Shown piece after piece: positions 26,721 through 35,646 of a DNA stretch of 64,000 nucleotides. The stretch is from the NCBI RefSeq assembly GCF_005116455.1, contig NZ_SWBP01000001.1, positions 744,001-808,000 of the forward strand. The letters run 5' to 3'. The notes under the pieces were generated by a model. It did not search any database. It saw nothing but the letters and a program-made list of their open reading frames with translations, and was not told where the DNA came from. The number at the start of each line of letters is the position of its first letter. Positions within the stretch are counted from its first letter, which is position 1. The position numbers were made by a program, and so were the translations under genes. The stretch comes from Pedobacter cryophilus. Lineage in GTDB: Bacteria; Bacteroidota; Bacteroidia; Sphingobacteriales; Sphingobacteriaceae.

Positions 26721-27701
26721 TTATTGTGCTAAAATTAACTTCATTTCTTCGTCAGTTACTGTTAAAAGTTTAACTGCAGGTAGCCTTTTAGTCATTTCTT
26801 TCCAATCGGTGTTTTGAGAAAAAATCTTTTTAAACATGGGTAGCGCTTTAGAAACTTCTTTATTATTGGCTAAAGTTACAGCTGTCCAATATTGCATTTC
26901 TAAATTATCAGGAAACATTTTCATAGCGGCTCCATAAAGAGACATGGCTTTAGGCATATCGTTTTTCTCCACGGCTAAATCGCCTTCGTTCATAAATTGG
27001 TATGCCTCATGTACTTTTAAAAGTCTTTCTAGTTCTAGCAAAGGTTCTTGAGCATCATCCACTCGTAAATCAACGGTTCTTTCATTCCAAGGTTCGTTAT
27101 TTGATTTTGCCGGCACCACTAAAATAGCGGCAGATTGCTTTCCGCGAATATCTCCCCCAACAGCTTGGGCTGCATTTAAAGCGCTCATCACTCTTTGCGC
27201 TAATGGCTTTCCTTTGCTGGCTTCAAAAGCTTTAGACATTGCTGTCGGAACTTTATCTGTCAACATCATGTTAGATTGAACAGAATATTGTTCTCCTTTA
27301 ATATCACCTGCAAATTGTACGCAACCTTTTCCGGTGTGAACCGCTACATTTCCTTTGTTATCTACAATAGCCACCTGTCTAACGTCTATTCCGGGATCAT
27401 CACTCAATAAAATATCTAAAGCTTGTTGGGCGGTTTTGCCTTCTTTTAACAATTTTAAACCTCTAATTCCAAAAGATTTATTAGTGAAAGATTGGGTAGC
27501 AACAGCTCCAACTCCGGCTTCGGCCCAAGAAACAGATGTGCCTACAGAAAACCAATGACTTTGCACACCAACAGCTATTTCACCTGTTACAGGATCACGA
27601 GCCACAATAGAAAAAGTATGCGCAAAAGGCTCTTTAGATTTAAACTGAGCAAAAGTTTGAACGCCAACAAGGGAAAGCAATAAAAAGAAAAGTTTTTTCA
27701 T
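26721..27701 (-). CDS. DUF1028 (Ntn-hydrolase-like) secreted protein with TPR-like tail
   Basis: A 326-residue exported protein: a signal peptide ends near GVQTFAQ. Residues about 26-235 match DUF1028, a predicted Ntn-hydrolase fold: HTFSIVARDPVTGEIAVGVQS, AGVGAVATQSFTN, LLSDDPGIDVRQVAIVDNKGN and SVQSNMMLTD. The C-terminal 90 residues (YQFMNEGDLAVEKNDMPKAM, LYGAAMKMFPDNLEMQYWTA) look like one or two tetratricopeptide helices. Substrate is unknown. It follows a strong terminator and is probably transcribed alone. Confidence 0.88.
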   Translation of the reverse strand: MKKLFFLLLSLVGVQTFAQFKSKEPFAHTFSIVARDPVTGEIAVGVQSHWFSVGTSVSWAEAGVGAVATQSFTNKSFGIRGLKLLKEGKTAQQALDILLSDDPGIDVRQVAIVDNKGNVAVHTGKGCVQFAGDIKGEQYSVQSNMMLTDKVPTAMSKAFEASKGKPLAQRVMSALNAAQAVGGDIRGKQSAAILVVPAKSNNEPWNERTVDLRVDDAQEPLLELERLLKVHEAYQFMNEGDLAVEKNDMPKAMSLYGAAMKMFPDNLEMQYWTAVTLANNKEVSKALPMFKKIFSQNTDWKEMTKRLPAVKLLTVTDEEMKLILAQ

Positions 27702-27726
27702 AATACAAGATAAGAATTAGGCATAA

Positions 27727-27761
27727 AAAAAGCTATCTCTTTTAATCAGAGATAGCTTTTT
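27727..27761 (-). terminator. intrinsic terminator of the sdhCAB operon
   Basis: A perfect 14-base stem (27727-27740 with 27748-27761) and a 7-base loop lie 18 bases after the sdhB stop, with a T run on the minus strand (plus-strand A run from 27725). A run of T also follows on the plus strand, so it could work both ways. Confidence 0.92.
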
Positions 27762-27778
27762 GTTACAAATTATAATGA

Positions 27779-28537
27779 TTAACTCTTTACAAACTCGGCA
27801 GTAAAGAATTCTCTGTTCATTCTGGCAATGTTGGTTACCTTAATTTCTTTAGGGCATTGTGCCTCACAAGCGTAAGTATTTGTACAACTTCCAAAACCTT
27901 CGGTATCCATTTGATTCACCATTGCTTCTGCTCTGCGGTAGCGCTCTGGCTGACCTTGAGGTAATAAAGCATATTGAGATATTTTAGCAGAAACAAAAAG
28001 CATAGCAGAAGCATTTTTACAAGCCGCCACACAAGCACCACAACCAATACAAGTTGCGGAGTTAAAAGCTTCATCTGCAATTACTTTTGGAATAGCAATT
28101 TCATTGGCATCTGGCACCCCGCCAGTTCCTACAGAAACGTAGCCACCAGCTTGTTGAATTCTATCAAAAGCAGAACGATCTACCGCTAAATCTCTTACTA
28201 CAGGAAAAGATCCTGCTCTAAAAGGTTCAATTACAATGGTATCATTATCTTTAAAACTACGCATGTGAAGCTGACAAGTAGTAGTAGCCCTTTTTGGTCC
28301 GTGGGGCTCGCCGTTAATAACCAAAGAACACATTCCGCAAATTCCTTCGCGGCAATCATGATCAAACTGGATAGGTTCTTCACTTTTTTTAACCAAATGC
28401 TCATTCACCACGTCTAGCATCTCTAGAAATGACATATCAGGAGAAATATCTGGTGCTTTGTAGGTTACAAATTTACCAGGTGTACTACTGCTTTTTTGAC
28501 GCCATACTTTCAACGTCAGGTTCATGTTTCCACTCAT
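27779..28537 (-). CDS. sdhB: succinate dehydrogenase/fumarate reductase iron-sulfur subunit
   Basis: A 252-residue iron-sulfur subunit passing electrons from SdhA to the membrane quinone site. The [2Fe-2S] cysteines are in [16 protein letters not shown] and the following TTCQLHM; the other clusters use [11 protein letters not shown] and [11 protein letters not shown]. The start was placed at [14 protein letters not shown]; the frame extends 14 codons upstream into a tandem-repeat spacer, which is unlikely to be coding. ATG at 28525 is an alternative. Last gene of sdhCAB. Confidence 0.95.
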   Translation of the reverse strand: MSGNMNLTLKVWRQKSSSTPGKFVTYKAPDISPDMSFLEMLDVVNEHLVKKSEEPIQFDHDCREGICGMCSLVINGEPHGPKRATTTCQLHMRSFKDNDTIVIEPFRAGSFPVVRDLAVDRSAFDRIQQAGGYVSVGTGGVPDANEIAIPKVIADEAFNSATCIGCGACVAACKNASAMLFVSAKISQYALLPQGQPERYRRAEAMVNQMDTEGFGSCTNTYACEAQCPKEIKVTNIARMNREFFTAEFVKS

Positions 28538-28617
28538 ATTTTTAGTATTGAGTATCAAGATTTTAGTATCAAGTATCAAGATTTAGTCTTGCTACTCGCT
28601 ACTTGCTACTTGCTACT
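28538..28617. repeat. decamer-like tandem and inverted repeats between sdhA and sdhB
   Basis: The 78-base spacer is nearly all repeat. On the plus strand AGTATCAAGA-like units (TGAGTATCAAGA, TTAGTATCAAG, TATCAAGATTTAG) are followed by GCTACTCGCTACTTGCTACTT-like heptamers. The two kinds are in opposite sense (ATCAAGATTTAGTCTTGCTA), so the transcript could fold between the two genes. Confidence 0.8.
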
Positions 28618-30550
28618 ATTTATAGCTACGTTGTGTTAATTTAACATTTTCAAATACCAATTCTTCTTTATGAAGTTCTTCTGGTACGTTTTCTCCTTTG
28701 TATTGCCAAGCAGCTACGTATGCAAAATCATCATCGTTTCTTAAAGCTTCGCCTTCTGGGGTTTGGTATTCTGCCCTAAAGTGACCACCGCAAGATTCGT
28801 CTCTGTTTAAAGCATCATCTATCATCAGTTCACCTAATTCAATAAAATCTGCTACTCTACCTGCTTTTTCAAGAGATTGATTTACCTCTGAATTATCTCC
28901 TAAAACAATAGCGTTTTTCCAGAAATCTTTCTTCAAATCTTGAATCATTTGCTTGGCTTTAGCTAAACCTACAGCATCTCTAGACATTCCACAGTATTCC
29001 CACATAATTTTACCTAAATCTCTGTGGTATTCGTCAACTGTTTTGTTTCCTCTTAAGGATAAGAAAGTTTGAATACGTTCTTCTACTTCTGCCTTAGTTT
29101 TGGTAAAGGCAGGGTGGTTTGCATCAATTGGCGCTGGCCCTATATTGGCTAAATAATCTCCTACGGTGTAAGGAATTACAAAATAACCATCAGCTAAGCC
29201 TTGCATTAATGCAGATGCCCCTAATCTGTTTGCACCGTGATCAGAGAAGTTTGCTTCTCCTAAACAGTATAAACCAGGTACGCTAGTCATTAAATTATAA
29301 TCTACCCAAAGACCACCCATGGTATAATGCACCGCTGGATAAATTCTCATTGGTGATTCATAAGGGTTTTCATCAGTAATCTGACTGTACATATCAAACA
29401 AGTTGCCATATTTAGCTGCAACTGCTGGTTGTCCTAAACGCTTGATAGAATCAGCGAAATCTAAATAAACCGCTAAACCAGTTTTTCCAACACCTCTGCC
29501 GTCATCACAAACTTCTTTTGCGTTTCTTGAAGCCACATCTCTAGGTACTAAGTTTCCAAAAGATGGATATTTTCTTTCTAGGAAGTAATCTCTGTCGACC
29601 TCTTTAATATCTTTTGCTTTGATTTCTCCTTTACGAAGTTTTTCGGCGGTTTCTTTGCTTGCAGGAACCCAAACTCTTCCATCGTTTCTTAAAGATTCAG
29701 ACATCAGCGTAAGCTTAGATTGATGATCTCCAGATACAGGAATACAAGTTGGGTGAATTTGAGTATAACAAGGATTTGCCATTAAAGCGCCACGTTTGTG
29801 TGCTCTCCAGGCAGCAGTAACGTTAGAACCCATTGCATTGGTAGAAAGATAAAAAACATTACCATAACCACCTGTACACAACAATACAGCATGGCCAGCA
29901 TGACTTTCAACTTTCCCACTTACCAAATCTCTGGTTACAATTCCTTGTGCTTTTCCGTCAACTACTACCACATCTAACATTTCAGATCTGGTGTACATTT
30001 TTACTGTACCTAAGTTGATTTGACGGTTTAATGCAGAATAAGCTCCTAATAATAATTGTTGTCCGGTTTGGCCCCTCGCATAGAAAGTTCTGGAAACTTG
30101 AGCGCCTCCAAAAGAACGGTTATCTAACAAACCGCCATATTCACGAGCAAAAGGAACCCCCTGAGCAACACACTGATCTATAATATTAACCGATACTTCT
30201 GCTAAACGGTAAACGTTGGCTTCTCTGGCTCTGTAATCGCCACCTTTTATGGTATCGTAAAATAAACGGTAAACAGAGTCACCATCGTTTCTGTAATTTT
30301 TTGCTGCATTGATACCTCCTTGAGCCGCAATTGAATGCGCTCTTCTTGGACTATCCTGAAAACAAAATGCTTTTACGTTGTAACCCAACTCGGCAAGAGA
30401 TGCCGCAGCAGAAGCACCAGCCAGGCCAGTTCCTACTACTATTACATCATATTTACGTTTATTAGCCGGATTAACCAGTTTCAGATTGAATTTGTGTGTG
30501 TTCCATTTTTCAGCTAATGGGCCTGCTGGAATTTTTGCATCTAATTTCAT
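28616..30550 (-). CDS. sdhA: succinate dehydrogenase/fumarate reductase flavoprotein subunit
   Basis: A 644-residue FAD subunit interconverting succinate and fumarate. The FAD-binding [17 protein letters not shown], the [15 protein letters not shown] segment with the flavin-linking His, [41 protein letters not shown] and [17 protein letters not shown] are all present. Length and the separate single anchor gene (sdhC) fit the type B enzymes of Bacteroidota. It lies in the order sdhC-sdhA-sdhB. Confidence 0.97.
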   Translation of the reverse strand: MKLDAKIPAGPLAEKWNTHKFNLKLVNPANKRKYDVIVVGTGLAGASAAASLAELGYNVKAFCFQDSPRRAHSIAAQGGINAAKNYRNDGDSVYRLFYDTIKGGDYRAREANVYRLAEVSVNIIDQCVAQGVPFAREYGGLLDNRSFGGAQVSRTFYARGQTGQQLLLGAYSALNRQINLGTVKMYTRSEMLDVVVVDGKAQGIVTRDLVSGKVESHAGHAVLLCTGGYGNVFYLSTNAMGSNVTAAWRAHKRGALMANPCYTQIHPTCIPVSGDHQSKLTLMSESLRNDGRVWVPASKETAEKLRKGEIKAKDIKEVDRDYFLERKYPSFGNLVPRDVASRNAKEVCDDGRGVGKTGLAVYLDFADSIKRLGQPAVAAKYGNLFDMYSQITDENPYESPMRIYPAVHYTMGGLWVDYNLMTSVPGLYCLGEANFSDHGANRLGASALMQGLADGYFVIPYTVGDYLANIGPAPIDANHPAFTKTKAEVEERIQTFLSLRGNKTVDEYHRDLGKIMWEYCGMSRDAVGLAKAKQMIQDLKKDFWKNAIVLGDNSEVNQSLEKAGRVADFIELGELMIDDALNRDESCGGHFRAEYQTPEGEALRNDDDFAYVAAWQYKGENVPEELHKEELVFENVKLTQRSYK

Positions 30551-30614
30551 CTTAATCTATTTTATAACTCAAACAGTAGTAGAAAATTATTGTTTTGAGC
30601 TTTGATTTCATTTT

Positions 30615-31382
30615 TTATTTAAAAAGAAAATATAATGGCATTGCTGCAAAACCAATTGGAATAATTACAGAGAAAACCCAAATGCCAACAAAGTTGATTA
30701 ATGGTTTGTACTTACTGTGATTCCATCCTAAAGTTTGGAATGCACTTTGGAAACCATGTACCAAGTGAAAAGATAATGCAACCATAGCTAATACGTACAA
30801 AGCTACAATCCACCATTGTTGGAAAGAAAATGCAACTGCTTTGTAAAGATCTTTTGATTTAATAATTTCTACACCGTTATCTACATAGCTTACGTAATCA
30901 GTGTATTCTGCTGATGAAATTTCTTTAGATACAGTTGTACCGGTATTTAAATCTGTTCTGTATTCTATAAATGGTGTATTTCCCCAATGGTACTCATACC
31001 AAAAGTTGCTCATGTGTACTACAATAAAAACAAAAAGGATGGTTCCTAGTATTCCCATGTTTCTTGATGACCAAATACTTCCTTCTTTTGGTTGTACAGC
31101 ATAAGCTACTGGGCGAGATTTTTTATTTTTTTGAGTGATGATGATTGCCCAAATGGTATGAACCAAAATAGAACTGTATAACAAATAAGAGACTACTTTA
31201 ATGGGTGTAAAGTGAGTCATAAAATGTGCGTATTGGTTAAATGCTAATCCATCATCGTTTTTAAATAGCTGAAAATTTCCGGTTAAGTGAATGATCAAGA
31301 AAGAACATAGAAACAAACCGGTTAAACACATAATTAATTTTCTCCCGAGTGATGAAGAAAATGTTTTGGAAAAATTACTCAT
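30615..31382 (-). CDS. sdhC: succinate dehydrogenase cytochrome b subunit (membrane anchor)
   Basis: A 255-residue integral membrane protein with five hydrophobic helices (LIMCLTGLFLCSFLIIHL, VVSYLLYSSILVHTIWAIIIT, GILGTILFVFIVVHM, WWIVALYVLAMVALSFHLVHG and FVGIWVFSVIIPIGFAAMPLY). Conserved histidines in these helices fit the two haem b groups of the type B anchor. The start MSNFSKTFSSSLGRK was chosen; the longer frame would run through a TACTTTTG promoter element at 31413-31420. First gene of sdhCAB. Confidence 0.95.
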   Translation of the reverse strand: MSNFSKTFSSSLGRKLIMCLTGLFLCSFLIIHLTGNFQLFKNDDGLAFNQYAHFMTHFTPIKVVSYLLYSSILVHTIWAIIITQKNKKSRPVAYAVQPKEGSIWSSRNMGILGTILFVFIVVHMSNFWYEYHWGNTPFIEYRTDLNTGTTVSKEISSAEYTDYVSYVDNGVEIIKSKDLYKAVAFSFQQWWIVALYVLAMVALSFHLVHGFQSAFQTLGWNHSKYKPLINFVGIWVFSVIIPIGFAAMPLYFLFK

Positions 31383-31412
31383 TCTTTGGTATTTAAAGGT
31401 TTTTTTGAACGC

Positions 31413-31420
31413 CAAAAGTA
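31413..31420 (-). promoter_or_regulatory. candidate -7 element of the sdhCAB promoter
   Basis: On the minus strand TACTTTTG fits TAnnTTTG and lies 30 bases before the sdhC ATG, giving a leader of roughly 25 bases. No clear TTTG is present at the -33 position. Confidence 0.5.
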
Positions 31421-31542
31421 TTCATTATATGATAAAAAAAGACTAATAGATTACAGGAAACACAAATTTATTTTTATTTAGAAACGTTTTAAATAAAAAG
31501 GCAAACAAAGAATAGGTGATTTTAGACATCGTTAAAAATAAA

Positions 31543-31573
31543 AAAGTCCTGATGGATTAGCCATCAGGACTTT
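31543..31573 (-). terminator. intrinsic terminator of the degP-like gene
   Basis: A perfect 13-base stem (31543-31555 with 31561-31573) with a 5-base loop, 22 bases after the protease stop codon, followed on the minus strand by a T-rich tract. Confidence 0.92.
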
Positions 31574-31595
31574 AAAAATATATGTTGATTTGATA

Positions 31596-33128
31596 TTATT
31601 TGATTGGGAAAGTCACTCTAAAACGACTTCCATCAGGAACGATACCTTGCAAAGAAACCATTTTAGGATCTTGCTTTAGAGCCGCTACCACCTGATCATT
31701 GTTGTTTACTCCTTTACCATTGATACTAGTAATGATGGTTCCTTTTGGCATATCATACATATCAAAAACTTTACCAGCTACCACTTCCGTAACAATTACA
31801 CCAGTGCTAACACCATATTTCTTTTTAGTAGCATCTGTTAAAGGAGCAAATTTTGCACCTAAAGAACCTACCACTTCAGAAACTGATGCGCTATTGTTTG
31901 AAGCTAATTTATTGCCTTCATCACCTTTTAAAGTTACGTTATACGTTTTTAAACTACCCTCTCTTAATACTGTCAATTGCACTTTATCACCTGGGCGCAT
32001 GGTTCCAATTTTTTCTTGTAGGTTAGATGAGTTTGAAATATCAGCGCCATTTAGTTTTTTAATGATATCACCTTTTTTAATTCCGGCAGAAGCTGCGGCA
32101 CCACCTTCTAAAGTAGAGTTAACATATAAACCATCAATTTCTTCGGTACCAAAATCCTTAGCATTATCAGCATTTAACTCTTGAAAAGTAATGCCAATAT
32201 AACCGCGTTTTACTTCGCCATATTTTAAAAAGTCGTCCATTACTTTTTTAGCCAGGTTTACCGGAATCGCAAAACCATAACCTTCATAAGTGCCAGATTG
32301 AGAGGCAATAGCAGAATTAATTCCTATCAACTCACCTTTAGTATTCACTAAAGCACCGCCACTATTTCCTCTGTTAATTACTGCATCAGTCTGAATAAAA
32401 GATTCAATAGAAGTATCGGTTGGTGGATTTTCTGGATCATAATTATTTCTATTATCAGAAGTTAAAATACCAATTTTACGAGCTTTTGCGCTCACAATAC
32501 CTGCGGTAACGGTAGATTCTAAGGTTAAAGGATAGCCTACTGCTAAAACCCATTCTCCTACCCGTACCAAATCAGAATTTCCTAATTTTACTATCGGAAG
32601 ATTAGTCGCTGTAATTTTAATTAGCGCTAAATCGGTGTTTTTATCTCTTCCAATTACTTTAGCTTGTAATACTCTTTTATCGGTTAAAATCACTTCAATT
32701 TTCTCGGCATTTTCTACCACGTGGTTATTGGTCATAATGTAACCATCATCAGTAACAATTACGCCAGAACCTTTTCCCATTGGCGCAGGAGAGTTTTGAT
32801 TTGGTGTTGATGGTCTTCTTCTGCCAAAGAAATCTTCAAACATTTCGCCAAAAGGATCACCACCTTGATTGCCTGCCGATCTACTGTAGGTGGTTCTTAC
32901 GTGAACTACTCCAGGCGAAACTATAGCCGCAGCTTGTGTAAAATCTAATGCGCCTGCAGATGAAGTGATTTCTGAAGGATTATTGGCGAAGTAAACTTTT
33001 TGTCTTTCATCAAGACTTAAGCCCGTTAAAGACTTTTGTTCTAATAATTTGTAAGCGCCAATAGCAACAGCCCCACCTACAAAAGCTGTAATTAGTGTAA
33101 TTCCTATTTTTCTCATGTTACCTTTCAT
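31596..33128 (-). CDS. Do/DegP (HtrA) family serine endoprotease
   Basis: A 510-residue envelope protease and chaperone. An N-terminal membrane anchor or signal (MRKIGITLITAFVGGAVAIGAY) is followed by a trypsin-like domain with the triad in MTNNHVVENAEK (His), KNTDLALIKI (Asp) and NRGNSGGALVNTKG (Ser). Two PDZ domains follow (about residues 305-390 with GYIGITFQELNAD, and 420-505). The insert GGDPFGEMFEDFFGRRRPS is the LA-loop-like segment. Start at 33128 (MKGNMRK) was preferred; a TATTTTTG element on the minus strand at 33159-33166 argues against the longer frame. Confidence 0.95.
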   Translation of the reverse strand: MKGNMRKIGITLITAFVGGAVAIGAYKLLEQKSLTGLSLDERQKVYFANNPSEITSSAGALDFTQAAAIVSPGVVHVRTTYSRSAGNQGGDPFGEMFEDFFGRRRPSTPNQNSPAPMGKGSGVIVTDDGYIMTNNHVVENAEKIEVILTDKRVLQAKVIGRDKNTDLALIKITATNLPIVKLGNSDLVRVGEWVLAVGYPLTLESTVTAGIVSAKARKIGILTSDNRNNYDPENPPTDTSIESFIQTDAVINRGNSGGALVNTKGELIGINSAIASQSGTYEGYGFAIPVNLAKKVMDDFLKYGEVKRGYIGITFQELNADNAKDFGTEEIDGLYVNSTLEGGAAASAGIKKGDIIKKLNGADISNSSNLQEKIGTMRPGDKVQLTVLREGSLKTYNVTLKGDEGNKLASNNSASVSEVVGSLGAKFAPLTDATKKKYGVSTGVIVTEVVAGKVFDMYDMPKGTIITSINGKGVNNNDQVVAALKQDPKMVSLQGIVPDGSRFRVTFPIK

Positions 33129-33158
33129 GTTGTTATCATTAAGCTTTAAAACTGTTTT

Positions 33159-33166
33159 CAAAAATA
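33159..33166 (-). promoter_or_regulatory. candidate -7 element of the degP-like gene
   Basis: TATTTTTG on the minus strand matches TAnnTTTG, 31 bases before the chosen ATG. A TTG (plus-strand CAA 33188-33190) lies 21 bases further upstream, slightly more than the ideal 19. Confidence 0.5.
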
Positions 33167-33339
33167 ATACCAATAAGACGTTTCATACAACAGTATGTTA
33201 TTTAATTAGGTGTTAAAAAATGTTAAATACCGAAGATTAAAAACAGCTTTTTCTACAACTGAATTAAATATAACAATGATTTGGAGCTAAGATTGTTTTA
33301 AGGTTAATTTTTACTGATTTTTGCATATAAATTACAAGC

Positions 33340-34125
33340 ATGAACGTATCTTTTTTTAAATATCAGGGAGCAGGAAACGACTTTATTATGGTAGATAACC
33401 GTGATTTAGCTTTTAATCATCATCAACCAGCGCTTTTGGCTCGTTTATGCGACCGTAGATTTGGAGTGGGCGGCGATGGAATTATGTTTTTAGAATATAC
33501 CGAAGGCTTTGATTTTAAAATGGTTTATTATAATGCAGATGGGCAGCCTAGCAGTATGTGCGGTAATGGCGGAAGATGCATTGTTGCCTTTGCAAAATAT
33601 TTAAATGTGATTAATAGCGAGACTAATTTTTTGGCAGTTGATGGCGCTCATTATGCCAAAATTTCAGATTCTGGTGATTGGGTAAGCTTACAAATGATTG
33701 ATGTGGAGACCGTTAATAAAGATGGCGAAGCTTATGTACTTAACACCGGCTCGCCGCATTATGTGAAATTTGATTTGGCTGTTGCCGATAAAAACGTATT
33801 TGAAGAAGGCAGAGCGATTAGATATAATGAAACCTATAATGCCGAAGGTATTAACATTAATTTTGTGGAAGATAAAGAGGATCATCTTTTTGTACGTACT
33901 TATGAACGTGGAGTAGAAGACGAAACTTATGCTTGCGGCACCGGAGTTACCGCGGTTGCTTTAGCACATGCAATAGAAAAAAACCAAATTGGTAAAATTG
34001 AAACGCCCATTAAAGTTTTAGGTGGTGAGCTAAATATAAAGTTTGAGTATGACGGAAAAATATTTACTAATATTTTCTTAGAAGGACCAGCAAAATTAGT
34101 TTTTGAAGGCGATATTGATATTTAA
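33340..34125 (+). CDS. dapF: diaminopimelate epimerase DapF
   Basis: A 261-residue enzyme converting LL- to meso-diaminopimelate for peptidoglycan and lysine synthesis. The two catalytic cysteines are in PSSMCGNGGRC and YACGTGVTAVALA; the start FFKYQGAGNDFIMVDN and CDRRFGVGGDGIMFLE are typical, and the C-terminal LEGPAKLVFEGDI is complete. It is divergent from the HtrA gene and convergent with the SAM synthetase, 21 bases away. Confidence 0.97.
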   Translation: MNVSFFKYQGAGNDFIMVDNRDLAFNHHQPALLARLCDRRFGVGGDGIMFLEYTEGFDFKMVYYNADGQPSSMCGNGGRCIVAFAKYLNVINSETNFLAVDGAHYAKISDSGDWVSLQMIDVETVNKDGEAYVLNTGSPHYVKFDLAVADKNVFEEGRAIRYNETYNAEGININFVEDKEDHLFVRTYERGVEDETYACGTGVTAVALAHAIEKNQIGKIETPIKVLGGELNIKFEYDGKIFTNIFLEGPAKLVFEGDIDI

Positions 34126-34146
34126 TTTATTGAAAAATAAACCTAT

Positions 34147-35328
34147 TTAGACTTTAAACACCTCAAATGGAGTTTCAGCAGAAATTAGTTTTTCCCAAAG
34201 CTTGGGTGTTTCGGCAAGTTTTTCTTTTGCTAACTTTTCTATTTGGGTGTTATTTGCACTTTGATTTTGAAGTTTAATATGAAGGAATTGCGGCTGTGTG
34301 ATAGGCTTTCCTATTTGCGAAACAATGTAAACCTGCGCTTCATCAGCAAAATGACTTTCAACAATAGATTTGCTTAAATCAAAAGCAAAGTGGTTATAAA
34401 TTTTACCAATATGGCTGATTGGATTTTTACCCGCAACGGCTTCTAAACTCATAGGGCGGTAAGGGGTAATTAAACCATTAATTCGGTTTCCTCTGCCTAC
34501 TTCACCATCATCGCCGGCCTCGGCACTGGTGCCAGATACGGTAAGGTATATACTTTCTGTTTGGTAATTATCTGCAGTGTTAATTTCAATAAACTGGGGT
34601 TCTATTTTAAAAGATGTGGAGATGAAGTTTTTTATCGTTGTAATTTTGTGTTGATAATCATCAATATTAGCAATAAAACGATCTATAATAGCAATAGCAA
34701 TGGTGTAATAAATGCCGGTTAGAGCGTTTACGCCCATCACTTTAATGTCTTCGCCAATGAATGGAAATTTTTGTTTAACAGATTTGTTGTTGAGTAAAAG
34801 CTCAATATCTAAAACAGTTTTTTGTAGCAAAGAATAAGGATAGTATGCCACCCCAAAAGAAGAATCATTTGCTAAAGGGATTTGGCCTTCTTTAAAGCGT
34901 TTAAAAAGGTCAACCAAATCATTACTTCCTTTTCTAATTTTAGTAATCATGTTGATGTTTTTATCTGCATCAAGAAAACGGATATTTTTTTTGAGCCAGT
35001 TTTTTGCAGCTTCTTCTGCTATTTCATTTACAGGGATTTTCTTTCCTTTTACTTCGTTGGAGGCTCTTCCGGCTAAAATAATTTCTATGGGAGCCAAAAT
35101 TTTACCGCCCTTATAAGCAGTTTGCGAACTTCCGCCAATTAATAAAGCTTTATCTACATTGTGATGTAAAATGCTGCCAAATTGGGCAATATAATATTTG
35201 CTTAAGGCAACTGAAACCTCTTCGGCAATGCAATCGCAAATGGTATCTGGATGTCCAATTCCTTTGCGCTCTACCATTTCAAAGGAAGAGATTTGCGCTT
35301 GTGACTGTATGAGTATGTTGCTTGCCAT
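34147..35328 (-). CDS. archaeal-type S-adenosylmethionine synthetase
   Basis: A 393-residue methionine adenosyltransferase of the archaeal family, not the usual bacterial MetK. Diagnostic parts are VERKGIGHPDTICDCIAEEV, SILHHNVDKALLIGG, IEIILAGRAS, IPLANDSSFGVAYYP, DIKVMGVNALTGIY, VSGTSAEAGDDGEVGRGNRI and PYRPMSLEAVAGKNPISHIG. It makes S-adenosylmethionine from methionine and ATP. Bacteria with this form usually also have metK elsewhere, and the gene is often thought to be horizontally acquired. No methyltransferase or cobalamin gene stands beside it. A dispersed element borders its upstream side. Confidence 0.92.
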   Translation of the reverse strand: MASNILIQSQAQISSFEMVERKGIGHPDTICDCIAEEVSVALSKYYIAQFGSILHHNVDKALLIGGSSQTAYKGGKILAPIEIILAGRASNEVKGKKIPVNEIAEEAAKNWLKKNIRFLDADKNINMITKIRKGSNDLVDLFKRFKEGQIPLANDSSFGVAYYPYSLLQKTVLDIELLLNNKSVKQKFPFIGEDIKVMGVNALTGIYYTIAIAIIDRFIANIDDYQHKITTIKNFISTSFKIEPQFIEINTADNYQTESIYLTVSGTSAEAGDDGEVGRGNRINGLITPYRPMSLEAVAGKNPISHIGKIYNHFAFDLSKSIVESHFADEAQVYIVSQIGKPITQPQFLHIKLQNQSANNTQIEKLAKEKLAETPKLWEKLISAETPFEVFKV

Positions 35329-35646
35329 TTTTTGCTTTTATTAAAAAACGGAGGTAAGATTTATATTGGTGATGAATATAAATATAGCGAAAAGGCTTGA
35401 TTTTGAGGTTGATTTTTGTTGCCTGAAATTTATTTTAAGATTTTAGGATGACGCAATTGACGGGTTGTGAAATAGAAGCAAAGGCTTAAGTACAATAAAC
35501 CGGGTAATAGCGATATCCCCGCCTGATACGGACGGGCAGGTTTTTTTGCGCTTTTGGCCTTTGCTTGGGAAGAAAAAAGATTTAGCGGTTAGCCGGACTA
35601 GCGGAACTAATGGAAAACAGCCTTTGTTTTTCTAAATAAAAAAATA
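35329..35646. other. 318-bp intergenic region upstream of the SAM synthetase
   Basis: No gene. The first 125 bases are AT-rich and must contain the SAM synthetase promoter; the rest is dispersed element copy B. No SAM riboswitch-like structure was recognised. Confidence 0.5.
35468..35640 (+). repeat. dispersed intergenic element, copy B
   Basis: Begins GAAGCAAAGGCTTAAGTAC and AATAAACCGGGTAATAGCGA, then carries a CCCGCCTGATACGGACGGG hairpin (35519-35537), TTTTTTTGCG, GAAAAAAGATTTAGCGG, AGCCGGACTAGC, and ends GCCTTTGTTTTTCTAAATAA. The GCAAAGGC start and GCCTTTG end are inverted, as in a compact element. It lies downstream of the TonB-receptor gene on the minus strand. Confidence 0.8.

Noticed and set aside
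35329-35470. SAM riboswitch upstream of the SAM synthetase
   Set aside because: I could not find the conserved multi-stem core of any known SAM riboswitch in this AT-rich stretch.
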